A stretch of DNA of 13,562 nt, taken from assembly GCA_007127255.1 (NCBI GenBank), contig SKZS01000207.1, positions 1 to 13,562 on the forward strand, in the 5' to 3' direction. Shown one piece after another: positions 6,367 to 12,954 of the stretch (its first letter is position 1; each line of letters opens with the position of its first letter). A model generated the notes under the pieces. The model did not search any database. It was not told the DNA's origin and was given only the letters and a program-made list of their open reading frames with translations. This stretch comes from Syntrophomonadaceae bacterium (GTDB lineage: Bacteria > Bacillota > Dethiobacteria > DTU022). A program made the translations under genes and the position numbers.

Positions 6367-6921
6367 ATGAAAATAGAATATCCTAAAATTGGAATATGCG
6401 GGCTTTCCTGCCGACTTTGCCCCAGCTATAATACTGAAGCAAAGAGCCGTTGCCTGGGCTGTAAAAGTGAAAGTAGAATTGCTGCTGGCTGCCCCTTTAT
6501 CACCTGTGCTTTAAAGAACAAAGGGATTGAGTTTTGCTGGCAATGTGATGAAAGAGAAACCTGTGAAAAATGGAAGAAGCACAGGGAAGCTGGGAAAAAG
6601 GCCGATTCATTTAAGTGTTATCAAAAACTTGAAGAAGATATTGCATTTATTCAGAGGAATGGCGTAGCTGAGTTTGAAAAAACACAAATAGTCAGGGAAG
6701 AATTGTTAAAAGAGATGCTGCGAGAGTTTAACGAAGGACGGTCGAAAAGTTACTACTGCATTGCATCAACTGTTCTCGATATCAATGAGTTGGAAGATGC
6801 TTTGAGAAAAGCCAGAAAAGACTCCAAAAGAATAGACGTTAAAGATAAATCCAAATTAATGCATTCAATAATTGATGAGATTGCAGGGCGCAAAAATTAT
6901 TATTTAAGATTGAGGAAGTGA
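6367..6921 (+). CDS. DUF3795 cysteine-rich protein
   Basis: The first 60 or so residues carry the DUF3795 cysteine pattern: IGICGLSCRLCPSY, then RCLGCKSE, AAGCPFITCALKNKGIEFC, WQCDERETCEKW. These cysteines are spaced to bind zinc or an iron-sulfur centre. A helical, charged region of about 110 residues follows, without a recognised domain. The biochemical role of the family is not established. Three in-frame starts exist (6334, 6349, 6367). I favour the last, because AAAGGA lies about 6 bases before it and the conserved region begins at once (MKIEYPKIG); GGGAG before 6349 is a close second choice. It stands alone among minus-strand genes. Confidence 0.85.
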   Translation: MKIEYPKIGICGLSCRLCPSYNTEAKSRCLGCKSESRIAAGCPFITCALKNKGIEFCWQCDERETCEKWKKHREAGKKADSFKCYQKLEEDIAFIQRNGVAEFEKTQIVREELLKEMLREFNEGRSKSYYCIASTVLDINELEDALRKARKDSKRIDVKDKSKLMHSIIDEIAGRKNYYLRLRK

Positions 6922-7129
6922 ATTGGCTCAAACTCTTTTTATGATATGAGAAAGAGGGTGGGGCAAGCGGGAGCAGGAGCATTTCAGGCGGGCGGTCAGA
7001 TAACCGGCAGAAGCCGTGAAGTTATTTAAGGAGATCAACTTAAGGGGGTTTACCTTCATAAGGTGCAGCCGTATTTTCCGCCTCTATGTGTTCTCAAGCT
7101 GGAAATCTGGCATATTCTTATGCATTGTA

Positions 7130-8026
7130 TTATCTATAAAAGCTCTTATTAACCTGCTCATTTCTTATAGTTCCGTCAGCTAAGTGTTCTTTAATAAAAG
7201 TGTCTTCTTCAATATCCTTGAAGGCTTGATTCAGCTCTTCTTTTGTATTCATTACTATCGGGCCGCCCCATTCAATCGGCTCGTTTAATGGTTTCCCGGA
7301 AAATAACAACAGGCGTGCTTTTCCATCATTACCGGTTTTAAGGTGCAGTTTGTCACCCCGTTCAAACAATACAGCCTGCCAAGCAGGCAACACCTTGTTG
7401 TCTTCTGCCGGGAAGATGAGAGAACCGTTGATGATATAAATAAAAAGGGTGTTTTCCGGGTTTGTATCATAATAGAAAGAGCCGCCGCTTTTTACGGTAA
7501 CGTCCAGGTATGTGGGCTGGACAGTTATATCTTCCATCGGGCCTTTTGCTCCCTTAAATTCTCCCGCTACTATTCTAACAATGCTTCCTTCGTCTTCAAT
7601 TACCGGCATGTCGGAACTTTTAAAGTCTCTGTATTTAGGCGCGGTCATTTTATCCCTGGCCGGCAGGTTGACCCATAACTGTGTTCCCAGCAGTCGCGGC
7701 GCAGGCTGTGGCATTTCCTGGTGGATGATTCCGCTGCCGGCAGTCATCCACTGGCATTCCCCATCTCGTATTACTCCGGAATTGCCCAGGCTATCACCAT
7801 GATCAATCTCTCCTTCAAGCAGGTAAGTTACCGTTTCAATTCCCCGGTGCGGATGCCAGGGGAAACCTTTGATATATGTGTCGGGGTTTTTGCTGTCAAA
7901 GGCATCAAGCATTAAAAACGGGTCGAAATCATAAACATCCGGTTTGCCGATTACCCTGATCAACTGTACGCCTGCACCATCAATTTTCTTTTCACCTTTT
8001 ACAATCTTTTTCACTTTATTTATCAT
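7130..8026 (-). CDS. Pirin family protein (bicupin)
   Basis: This 298-residue protein has the two-cupin layout of pirins. The N-terminal cupin carries the metal site: H58 and H60 in FPWHPHRGIETVTY, then H102 and E104 in GSGIIHQEMP, matching the iron ligands of human pirin. PFLMLDAFDS and the C-terminal cupin (about residues 165-245) are also typical. Pirins are non-heme iron proteins; some bacterial members act as quercetin dioxygenases and others as redox-linked regulators of metabolic enzymes, and the sequence does not decide between these. GGAGG lies about 9 bases before the ATG. It is monocistronic with a near-consensus promoter. Confidence 0.96.
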   Translation of the reverse strand: MINKVKKIVKGEKKIDGAGVQLIRVIGKPDVYDFDPFLMLDAFDSKNPDTYIKGFPWHPHRGIETVTYLLEGEIDHGDSLGNSGVIRDGECQWMTAGSGIIHQEMPQPAPRLLGTQLWVNLPARDKMTAPKYRDFKSSDMPVIEDEGSIVRIVAGEFKGAKGPMEDITVQPTYLDVTVKSGGSFYYDTNPENTLFIYIINGSLIFPAEDNKVLPAWQAVLFERGDKLHLKTGNDGKARLLLFSGKPLNEPIEWGGPIVMNTKEELNQAFKDIEEDTFIKEHLADGTIRNEQVNKSFYR

Positions 8027-8083
8027 GGTATTAAACCTCCGGTATTTTTAATAAGCCTTTCAAGTTATACTTAGTCTATCGCT

Positions 8084-8112
8084 ATTGTAGACAAATGCAG
8101 AATAAATGTCAA
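8084..8112 (-). promoter_or_regulatory. Sigma-A promoter of the pirin gene
   Basis: On the minus strand, a perfect TTGACA (8107-8112) and TACAAT (8084-8089) are exactly 17 bp apart. An inverted repeat GTCTA/TAGAC (8074-8078 and 8088-8092) spans the -10 box and could be an operator, though 5-bp arms are weak evidence. Confidence 0.82.
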
Positions 8113-8435
8113 AGAGATACTTACTTTCTGTCCTGGGTTAGAGATCTGTAATACATTTCCTGTGCCATATTGAAGATTTAGGTATAAGTGTTTCATCAGT
8201 TAACATCTCCACATGTTCCAAGTTGTATCACTATGTTTCCTGGCAGCCTGGTAGTCTGGAGATTAATAATACTTTAATATCCAAATTAGCCAATTTTACC
8301 ATGGCGCTCGAATGACGTTGTGACAATGAATAGCAGTATTGATACATCAAGAAGCTTTATAATATTTAAATAAGCGGTGCTTGTAGTTTTTTCCTATTCC
8401 TCGTTTACCAAGTTATCCCAACCACTATTTATTCA
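8113..8435. other. Intergenic stretch between the methyltransferase and pirin genes
   Basis: No gene, convincing hairpin or repeat was recognised in these 323 bases. It is AT-rich and lies between two minus-strand genes: downstream of the methyltransferase stop and upstream of the pirin promoter. Confidence 0.5.
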
Positions 8436-9056
8436 TCAATTTGGGGTACAAATGTACCAGGCAGTTCTCGGTCCCGCATTAATTACCTCAACTTCAGAAA
8501 AGCAATCTCTTAACTCAAATTCACAGTTTTCCATCTCATATTTTGCATACTGAATAAAACGAAAATAGTCGCCTCCTTCGAGCCATTCGGCGATTGTAAT
8601 TGGCAGCGACCTGTTTTGATTGTAGTCATAAATGATCACCTTTACCCTGGAGACTCTGCTCATTTCTGCATACATCCGCCTTCTTTCCTCCGGCTGCAAG
8701 CCATGGGCAACATATGAAGCCAGGGAGATATCAAAGGAGTTGCTTTCGAAGGGCAGGCCTTCGACTACATTTGCTTTTATAAACCGGATCGCTTTGTTCT
8801 CCAGCTTATTACGGGCGATATTAAGCATATTTTCTGCCGGATCGATGCCGGTTACAGTGAGGCTTTTTTCATTAAGCACTGAACAGAGTGCACCTGTTCC
8901 GCATCCCACGTCGAGAACTGTTTCAAAAGCAGTTAAATCAAGCTTGTCGCTTATATCCTCTATAATCCTGGCATAGTGTTTTTTCTGGGGTTTGTAGAAT
9001 AAGCCATAGAGTGGCGCTATTAGGTTAAATAAATAATCACTGCGATTTTTAATCAT
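8436..9056 (-). CDS. Class I SAM-dependent methyltransferase
   Basis: This 206-residue protein has the Rossmann methyltransferase core. Motif I is VLDVGCGTGAL (47-57), the acidic residue after strand 2 is D72 in GIDPAEN, and the motif II-III region is KANVVEGLPFESNSFDISL (95-113). The UbiE/Methyltransf_11 type usually acts on small molecules such as quinones or lipids; the substrate is not evident. The C-terminal part is short and lacks other domains. GGGAG lies about 10 bases before the ATG. It is transcribed divergently from the TspO-like gene, from a promoter overlapped by an inverted repeat. Confidence 0.93.
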   Translation of the reverse strand: MIKNRSDYLFNLIAPLYGLFYKPQKKHYARIIEDISDKLDLTAFETVLDVGCGTGALCSVLNEKSLTVTGIDPAENMLNIARNKLENKAIRFIKANVVEGLPFESNSFDISLASYVAHGLQPEERRRMYAEMSRVSRVKVIIYDYNQNRSLPITIAEWLEGGDYFRFIQYAKYEMENCEFELRDCFSEVEVINAGPRTAWYICTPN

Positions 9057-9093
9057 GAATAAATGTCTCCCTTGATGATTTGATCATCGTTCC

Positions 9094-9151
9094 TGTGATA
9101 AGATTAGCTTTTTGATACCATGATTATCACATCCAGGGCTGACTTCGTCAA
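9094..9151 (-). promoter_or_regulatory. Methyltransferase promoter with inverted-repeat operator candidate
   Basis: On the minus strand, TTGACG (-35, 9146-9151) and GATAAT (-10, 9123-9128, with an upstream TG) are 17 bp apart. A perfect 8-bp inverted repeat, TGTGATAA (9094-9101) and TTATCACA (9124-9131), places one arm over the -10 box and the other about 15-22 bases past the likely transcription start. A second short repeat, GATGAT-TTG-ATCATC, lies at 9074-9088 in the leader. Confidence 0.65.
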
Positions 9152-9226
9152 TTTTAAAACAATAAGTACTAATTATCGGGATATGATAGAATACAATAAG
9201 ATTCAACCTAGTGGGGAATGAGAAAA

Positions 9227-9628
9227 ATGGATTCGGCCAGCTGGTATGTACATCTCAAGAAGCCTTCCTGGGCACCACCTGCCTGGTTATTCGGGCCGGT
9301 ATGGTCAATACTTTATATAATTATCTTTATTTCTTTCGGTATGATTTATTATTATTCATTTACAGGACAACTGCCACTAATCCTGATTATACCGTTTACT
9401 TTAAACCTGATATTCAATATTTTATTTACACCAATCCAGTTCGGCATGAAGAACAACTACCTCGCAGCGATTGATATTCTGCTTGTTCTGGTCACTTTGA
9501 TCTGGGCTTTAAGCAGTATCTTTACATATCTTCCCTGGGTGACATTTATCAATATTCCTTATCTCCTCTGGGTTTTATATGCAACCGTATTGCAGCTTAG
9601 CATTACTAGCATGAATCCCAATAAATAA
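9227..9628 (+). CDS. tspO: TspO/MBR-like membrane protein, short form
   Basis: This 133-residue hydrophobic protein carries the TspO hallmark WYVHLKKPSWAPPAWLFGPV near its start and PYLLWVLYATVLQLSI near its end. TspO proteins bind porphyrins and similar ligands and are tied to stress and tetrapyrrole handling. Typical TspO has five membrane helices and about 155-165 residues. Here the helix that normally precedes the W...KPSW motif is absent and only about four helices remain. A TAG at 9209 closes the frame upstream, so the first helix is not just missed. GGGGA at 9213-9217 favours the ATG at 9227 (9 bases) over 9218 (directly adjacent). It may be a genuine short form or a decaying gene. Confidence 0.87.
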   Translation: MDSASWYVHLKKPSWAPPAWLFGPVWSILYIIIFISFGMIYYYSFTGQLPLILIIPFTLNLIFNILFTPIQFGMKNNYLAAIDILLVLVTLIWALSSIFTYLPWVTFINIPYLLWVLYATVLQLSITSMNPNK

Positions 9629-9781
9629 AATGTTTATCCAGCCAGTCATTCTTGAGGTGCCGGTATTGGCTTATGTTCTATGCATTTCGCTTGAAGGATA
9701 GCCTCGGTTTTAGCCAAACTATATATTGTGATGAGTCTTTCAGCCGCGCATAATGATTGATGTTGTTATGGAGGTTGGAAT

Positions 9782-10003
9782 GTGATAACCAATAAAAGCA
9801 GCGTTGATATAGTAATATTCTATTTTTCTGGTACGGGTAATGAGCATGTGCACCCTAAGCTCTCTCCTGGCTGCTCCATCCTTAAACTCAAGCCTGCCAA
9901 GCCGTCTTTCTTGCCTGCAAGCTTCAATAATGTCATAATTATTGATAGAGAGTTTTTAAGCAGGCAAAGTGCCTGTTGCAATCAAACCGGACAAACAGTT
10001 TAA
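9782..10003 (+). pseudogene. Flavodoxin-type gene stub
   Basis: A GTG start with GGAGG a few bases upstream opens a 73-residue frame. Its first part, VDIVIFYFSGTGNE, is the flavodoxin phosphate-binding loop (normally FYFSGTGNT) found in flavodoxins and in EFR1-type flavodoxin-ferredoxin fusions. After SGTGN the frame no longer resembles any flavodoxin and ends at residue 73, against 140-260 in intact proteins. I read it as a gene whose body has been deleted or replaced while its translation start survives. It lies 30 bases upstream of the DUF362 gene and could affect that gene's translation. Confidence 0.6.
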
Positions 10004-10033
10004 TTAATTTAATTTCTGGGAGGCTGATTATAT

Positions 10034-10942
10034 ATGGAAAAAGCAGATGAATTGACAAAGGTATCCCTGGCCAAATCTAACCAGAGGCATGAAGCAATGC
10101 GGCGTAGTATTGAACTGTTAAACTTCAATCCCGTCCGGGAAAAAGAAGTGGTCTTGAAACCGAATTTCAACACCGCCGATCCTTACCCCGGATCAACCCA
10201 CCTGGAATCGCTCAAGGAGATGGTTGTTTACCTCCGGGAAATGGGGGCCAAAAAGATTACCATCGGCGAAAGAAGCGGGCCGGTGGATAGCGCTGAAGTA
10301 ATAGAAACCCTGGGCGTTAACCGTATGGCGGAAGAGCTGGGAGTAGAAGTGGTCAATTTTGATCAACTCCAGCCGGGGGAACTGGTTAAAGTTGATCCTC
10401 CGGGAAGTCACTGGCAGGACGGATTCCTGGTGCCGCAGATGATCAAAGAGGCAGAATGCGTGGTGGCGATGCCCTGCCTGAAAACCCACCAGTTCGGGGG
10501 TATTTTTACCATGACCTTGAAGCTGGCGGTGGGCATAGTACCCAAAGCGGGCAATAATTACATGGGTGAGCTGCACAGCTCACCTAACATGGGCACCCTG
10601 ATTGCCGAGATCAATACCGGTTATCGTCCCGACCTGATCGTTATGGACGCCATGGAGGCTTTTGTGGAGCAGGGGCCAATGACCGGGAAAAGGAAACAGG
10701 CCGGTTTGTTTGTTGCCGGGACCGATCGCATCGCCATTGATTCAGTGGGCCTGGCGATTCTAATAGAGCTGGGCTCGACTCCGGAAATTATGAACAAACC
10801 CATCTTTGCACAGGAGCAAATCGCAAGGGCTGTCGAGCTTGGTCTGGGTGTCGATTCAGCCGAAAAGATCGAGCTGATAACCGGCGATGCCGAGAGCGCT
10901 TCTTATGCTGAAAAAATTCGCAGCATCCTTGATTCTCAATAA
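10034..10942 (+). CDS. DUF362 domain protein
   Basis: This 302-residue protein is a single DUF362 domain. Recognisable blocks are VVLKPNFNTADPYPGSTH (39-56), MPCLKTHQFGGIFTMTLKLA (146-165), a conserved histidine in GELHSSPNMG, and DLIVMDAMEAFVEQGPMTGK (200-219) followed by GTDRIAIDSVG. Many DUF362 proteins end in a 2[4Fe-4S] ferredoxin domain; this one has no C-terminal cysteine clusters. The family has no settled function, though redox roles are suggested by frequent iron-sulfur fusions. GGGAGG lies 10 bases before the ATG. It is markedly GC-richer than the short genes around it. A broken flavodoxin gene lies just upstream in the same direction. Confidence 0.92.
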   Translation: MEKADELTKVSLAKSNQRHEAMRRSIELLNFNPVREKEVVLKPNFNTADPYPGSTHLESLKEMVVYLREMGAKKITIGERSGPVDSAEVIETLGVNRMAEELGVEVVNFDQLQPGELVKVDPPGSHWQDGFLVPQMIKEAECVVAMPCLKTHQFGGIFTMTLKLAVGIVPKAGNNYMGELHSSPNMGTLIAEINTGYRPDLIVMDAMEAFVEQGPMTGKRKQAGLFVAGTDRIAIDSVGLAILIELGSTPEIMNKPIFAQEQIARAVELGLGVDSAEKIELITGDAESASYAEKIRSILDSQ

Positions 10943-11025
10943 TAGTGGTCAGAAAAGCCGAAACGCAGGGGGCATACCAGATCTAATGTGCTAATCTGTG
11001 ATTGAGGTGGCCTTAACCCGATTTA

Positions 11026-11292
11026 AAGACATATCCTTTAGCTGATCCATTGCCGCAAGACTCATTTGTTTATTTGTAGAGGTTAAATTGTTAATGATTG
11101 AAAAGAGAAGGGAGGTTAAATCTTTTGGTAATAAGTGAATTAATGTTAGGTGTAATAACAGTTGCTTTTGGCGTTGTCATAATGATTTTTCCAAAGATTA
11201 TTAACTATCTCATTGGTATTTATCTAATCATCATCGGAGCACTCTCTATCATTCAGGGATTGTAATCAAAATTTGTTTCGATAGGAATTTCA
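11026..11292 (+). repeat. Direct repeat, copy 1, carrying a DUF3096 gene
   Basis: This roughly 267-bp block matches 12541-12807 at an offset of 1515 bases, including the 5' leader, the ribosome-binding site, the whole miniprotein gene and about 27 bases after its stop. The match stops where the following hairpin begins. Confidence 0.88.
11125..11265 (+). CDS. DUF3096 membrane miniprotein (copy 1)
   Basis: This 46-residue protein begins at TTG, with GGGAGG 9 bases upstream. It reads MVISELMLGVITVAFGVVIM and continues through FPKIINYLIGIYLIIIGALS to a final QGL. This is the DUF3096 pattern: two short membrane helices around a conserved FPK-I-NYL-GIYLI core. The function of the family is unknown. 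Its paralogue 1515 bases downstream differs at only four residues, M20L, A38G, S40A and I3V, and uses ATG in place of TTG, so this copy may be made at a lower level. Too short for routine gene calling. Confidence 0.87.
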   Translation: MVISELMLGVITVAFGVVIMIFPKIINYLIGIYLIIIGALSIIQGL

Positions 11293-11293
11293 A

Positions 11294-11327
11294 GCACAGG
11301 AGGTCACCTCAAACCGTCCTCTTGTGC
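11294..11327. repeat. REP-like hairpin with ACCGTCC core
   Basis: GCACAGGAGG (11294-11303) pairs with CCTCTTGTGC (11318-11327), with one G-U pair. The right arm contains AACCGTCCTCTTGTGCATT, which also occurs, nearly identical, in the hairpin at 12955-13004. It may double as a terminator for the upstream DUF3096 gene, but it has no T-run. Confidence 0.6.
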
Positions 11328-11331
11328 ATTA

Positions 11332-11374
11332 AAAATGAGGGCATCTCCAGGTATTATGGAAGTGCCCTCATTTT
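11332..11374. terminator. Bidirectional intrinsic terminator
   Basis: AAAATGAGGGCA (11332-11343) and TGCCCTCATTTT (11363-11374) form a perfect 12-bp stem; the 19-base loop can pair further (CCA/TGG). A/T runs on both sides give T-runs in either direction, so it can end cspA on the minus strand and the DUF3096 gene on the plus strand. Confidence 0.88.
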
Positions 11375-11401
11375 ACTTTTTTGCCATATTCTTAGTTGAA
11401 A

Positions 11402-11602
11402 TTATATAACGACAACATTTGCTGCCTGCGGACCGCGATTGCCTTCGACTACATCGAATTCAACTGCTTGTTCTTCGTCCAAAGTTTTAAAACCGTCACT
11501 TTGAATTGCAGAAAAATGAACAAAAACATCGTTGCCTTCTTCTGTTTCGATAAAGCCGAAACCTTTATCAGGGTTGAACCATTTTACTTTACCTTGCATC
11601 AT
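11402..11602 (-). CDS. cspA: Cold-shock domain protein (CspA family)
   Basis: This 66-residue protein is a single cold-shock domain of normal length. It opens with QGKVKWFNPDKGFGFIETEE, which contains RNP1 (KGFGFI, residues 13-18); RNP2 (VFVHF, 26-30) follows. These aromatic residues bind single-stranded RNA and DNA, so it should act as an RNA chaperone in the cytoplasm. Two adjacent ATG codons exist; AAGGAG upstream fits either one (6 or 9 bases). A hairpin followed by five T's lies in its leader, and a strong terminator follows the gene. It is downstream of spoVS on the same strand but separated by about 215 bases. Confidence 0.97.
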   Translation of the reverse strand: MMQGKVKWFNPDKGFGFIETEEGNDVFVHFSAIQSDGFKTLDEEQAVEFDVVEGNRGPQAANVVVI

Positions 11603-11631
11603 ATAACACTCCTTCGCTTAGAATTAATCAA

Positions 11632-11658
11632 AAAGAGGAGCTTCCGGTTAACCTCTTT
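11632..11658 (-). terminator. Terminator-like hairpin between spoVS and cspA
   Basis: Read on the minus strand, AAAGAGG and CCTCTTT form a 7-bp stem around a 13-base loop, followed directly by a T-run. It lies 160 bases after spoVS and about 30 before cspA. It could end the spoVS transcript, or act as an attenuator in the cspA leader if a promoter lies between the genes; a weak candidate (TTGCTT, 17 bp, TATGTT) is at 11723-11751. Confidence 0.5.
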
Positions 11659-11817
11659 CCCTTTACCCAAGCAAAGGTCTTAAGATCGTGTGCGGTGTTC
11701 TCATCTTTTTAACACTTTAAGTAACATATCATATTTGAATAAGAAAAGCAATGTTTCTGAAAAACTGCCCTGTTTTTAGTGCCTAGAAAGCTTTCCACTT
11801 ACCTGAAAAAGGCATCG

Positions 11818-12078
11818 TTAACGAGGGCCAACCAGAAATTTTATAGCCGTTCTTTCCTCACCGTTGATTTCAATGGTGGTAAAAGCTGGAATACATACTA
11901 GATCAATACCAGCGGGAGCAACAAATCCCCTTGCAATAGCTAGTGCTTTTACTGCCTGGTTAAGAGCGCCTGCTCCAATAGTTTGCATCTCAGCTTTTCC
12001 ATTTTCCCGGATAGTTCCCGCTAAAGCACCTGCTACTGAATTAGGATTAGATTTTGCAGAGACTTTTAATACTTGCAT
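11818..12078 (-). CDS. spoVS: Stage V sporulation protein S
   Basis: This 86-residue protein is a full-length SpoVS, an Alba-like fold protein needed for late spore development in Bacillus and present in most endospore formers. The sequence starts MQVLKVSAKSNPNSVAGALA and keeps IGAGALNQAVKALAIARGFV and the ending TAIKFLVGPR, among the most conserved stretches of the family. GGAGG lies about 11 bases before the ATG. It is the best single indication that the host is a spore-forming Firmicute. No sigma-H promoter matching the consensus was found upstream. Confidence 0.97.
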   Translation of the reverse strand: MQVLKVSAKSNPNSVAGALAGTIRENGKAEMQTIGAGALNQAVKALAIARGFVAPAGIDLVCIPAFTTIEINGEERTAIKFLVGPR

Positions 12079-12139
12079 GAACTATAATTCCTCCTTTGGA
12101 TTATCCTGAGTTATAACAACCGCTGCGATTAATGGCTTC

Positions 12140-12214
12140 TTACATAAACACTTTATGGGATTTAATTCCACATACCCTTTCCTGCAGGTTTTTTGCCAGC
12201 TCCTTTGGTTCCAT
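12140..12214 (-). CDS. Possible 24-residue peptide upstream of spoVS
   Basis: The frame opens MEPKELAKNLQERVCG and ends at a TAA 61 bases before spoVS. The composition is protein-like and the frame is open for ten more codons upstream (NLQRIHYIKEV), which also look coding. The ribosome-binding site is poor (AAGAAG). It could be the tail of a lost gene, a small upstream peptide, or chance. I do not recognise it. Confidence 0.25.
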   Translation of the reverse strand: MEPKELAKNLQERVCGIKSHKVFM

Positions 12215-12307
12215 TACTTCTTTGATATAATGAATTCTCTGTAAATTTTAAATAACCTCTATAATGAATAAATTTAAAAGTTTATAACCCAGGGGGCGCT
12301 TCATCTT

Positions 12308-12338
12308 GGAACACAAAAGAACCGTCCCACTGTGTTCC
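12308..12338. repeat. REP-like hairpin with ACCGTCC core
   Basis: GGAACACA (12308-12315) and TGTGTTCC (12331-12338) form a perfect 8-bp stem. The 15-base loop holds AAGAACCGTCCCAC, the same core as the other two right-hand hairpins. A second half-copy of CTGTGTTC follows at once. Confidence 0.65.
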
Positions 12339-12425
12339 CCCTGTGTTCATATTATCAGTTGAACAAGATAAGGTAGAATTAGCAAAGTTGCACTGCACGC
12401 TGGCAGTATCCTACTGAACTTGACC

Positions 12426-12455
12426 TTGACAATACAATTAGAAGATTGCTACAAT
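12426..12455 (+). promoter_or_regulatory. Candidate sigma-A promoter for the second DUF3096 gene
   Basis: A perfect TTGACA (12426-12431) and TACAAT (12450-12455) are 18 bp apart. The -10 box is half of a 10-bp palindrome, TACAATTGTA. The leader would be about 175 bases. It lies before the repeat, so copy 1 does not share it. Confidence 0.55.
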
Positions 12456-12540
12456 TGTACTGGAAGTAACAATAAATATCCATTTTCTTAATTACTGTAG
12501 ACAAATATTTACTCTTACCTCTTCATTATTTGTAGAAAAT

Positions 12541-12807
12541 AAGGCATCCCCGTTAGCTGATTAATTTCCACAAGGCTTATTGGTTTATTTGTAGAGCTTA
12601 AATTGTTAATGATTGATAAGGGAAGGGAGGTTAAATCTTATGGTAGTAAGCGAATTAATGTTAGGTGTTATAACAGTTGCTTTTGGCGTTGTTATATTGA
12701 TTTTCCCCAAGATTATTAACTATCTCATTGGCATTTATCTAATCATCATTGGGGGACTCGCCATCATTCAGGGGTTGTAATCAAAATTAGGTTCGATAGG
12801 AATATAA
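12541..12807 (+). repeat. Direct repeat, copy 2, carrying a DUF3096 gene
   Basis: This is the partner of 11026-11292, 1515 bases away in the same orientation. The two copies enclose the minus-strand cspA and spoVS genes. Differences within the coding part are mostly silent. Confidence 0.88.
12640..12780 (+). CDS. DUF3096 membrane miniprotein (copy 2)
   Basis: This 46-residue paralogue of the gene at 11125 begins at ATG, with GGGAGG 10 bases upstream. It reads MVVSELMLGVITVAFGVVIL, then FPKIINYLIGIYLIIIGGLA and a final QGL. It has two hydrophobic segments, so it should sit in the membrane as a hairpin. The gene is followed 88 bases later by a second membrane peptide gene and is preceded by a good promoter, so the two may be cotranscribed. 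The DUF3096 function is unknown. The high ratio of silent to amino-acid changes against copy 1 suggests both have been under selection. Confidence 0.9.
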   Translation: MVVSELMLGVITVAFGVVILIFPKIINYLIGIYLIIIGGLAIIQGL

Positions 12808-12868
12808 AGAACAATAAAACCTGCAGGCTACATTTTGATTAAATATTTCCATGGAGGTGATAACGATT

Positions 12869-12943
12869 ATGCGTAGTCTTATATATTTGATTGGACTGGT
12901 GGTAGTTGTTTATTTTATCCTCAGATTTCTTAACATAGTGTAA
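12869..12943 (+). CDS. 24-residue single-pass membrane peptide
   Basis: ATG is preceded 8 bases upstream by GGAGGTGA, a near-perfect match to the anti-Shine-Dalgarno. The peptide begins MRSLIYLIGLVVVVYFILRF and ends LNIV: one hydrophobic helix of about 18 residues with an arginine near each end. The translation signal is among the strongest in the window, which argues for a real gene despite its size. Similar tiny MRSLIY-type hydrophobic proteins occur in other bacteria, to my recollection without known function. It has no copy after the first DUF3096 gene. Confidence 0.72.
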   Translation: MRSLIYLIGLVVVVYFILRFLNIV

Positions 12944-12954
12944 AAGAGGGCCAA

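Larger units (their letters stand above)
12079..12639. other. Interval between spoVS and the second DUF3096 gene
   Basis: These 561 bases hold a possible 24-codon minus-strand frame (12140-12214), an AT-rich block with two plus-strand TATAAT boxes near 12228 and 12262 and no gene to serve, a REP-like hairpin (12308-12338), a good plus-strand promoter (12426-12455), and from 12541 the leader part of the direct repeat. Confidence 0.55.

Noticed and set aside
6324..6386. 20-codon frame with AGAGGTG upstream, overlapping the start of the DUF3795 gene
   Set aside because: The spacing of the ribosome-binding site is only 3 bases and the peptide has no recognisable feature.
7343..7915. Several plus-strand frames opposite the pirin gene
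   Set aside because: They are antisense shadows; the minus-strand pirin has full metal-binding motifs and a promoter.
10193..10803. Minus-strand frames within the DUF362 gene
   Set aside because: No translation signals or domain features; the DUF362 frame explains the sequence.
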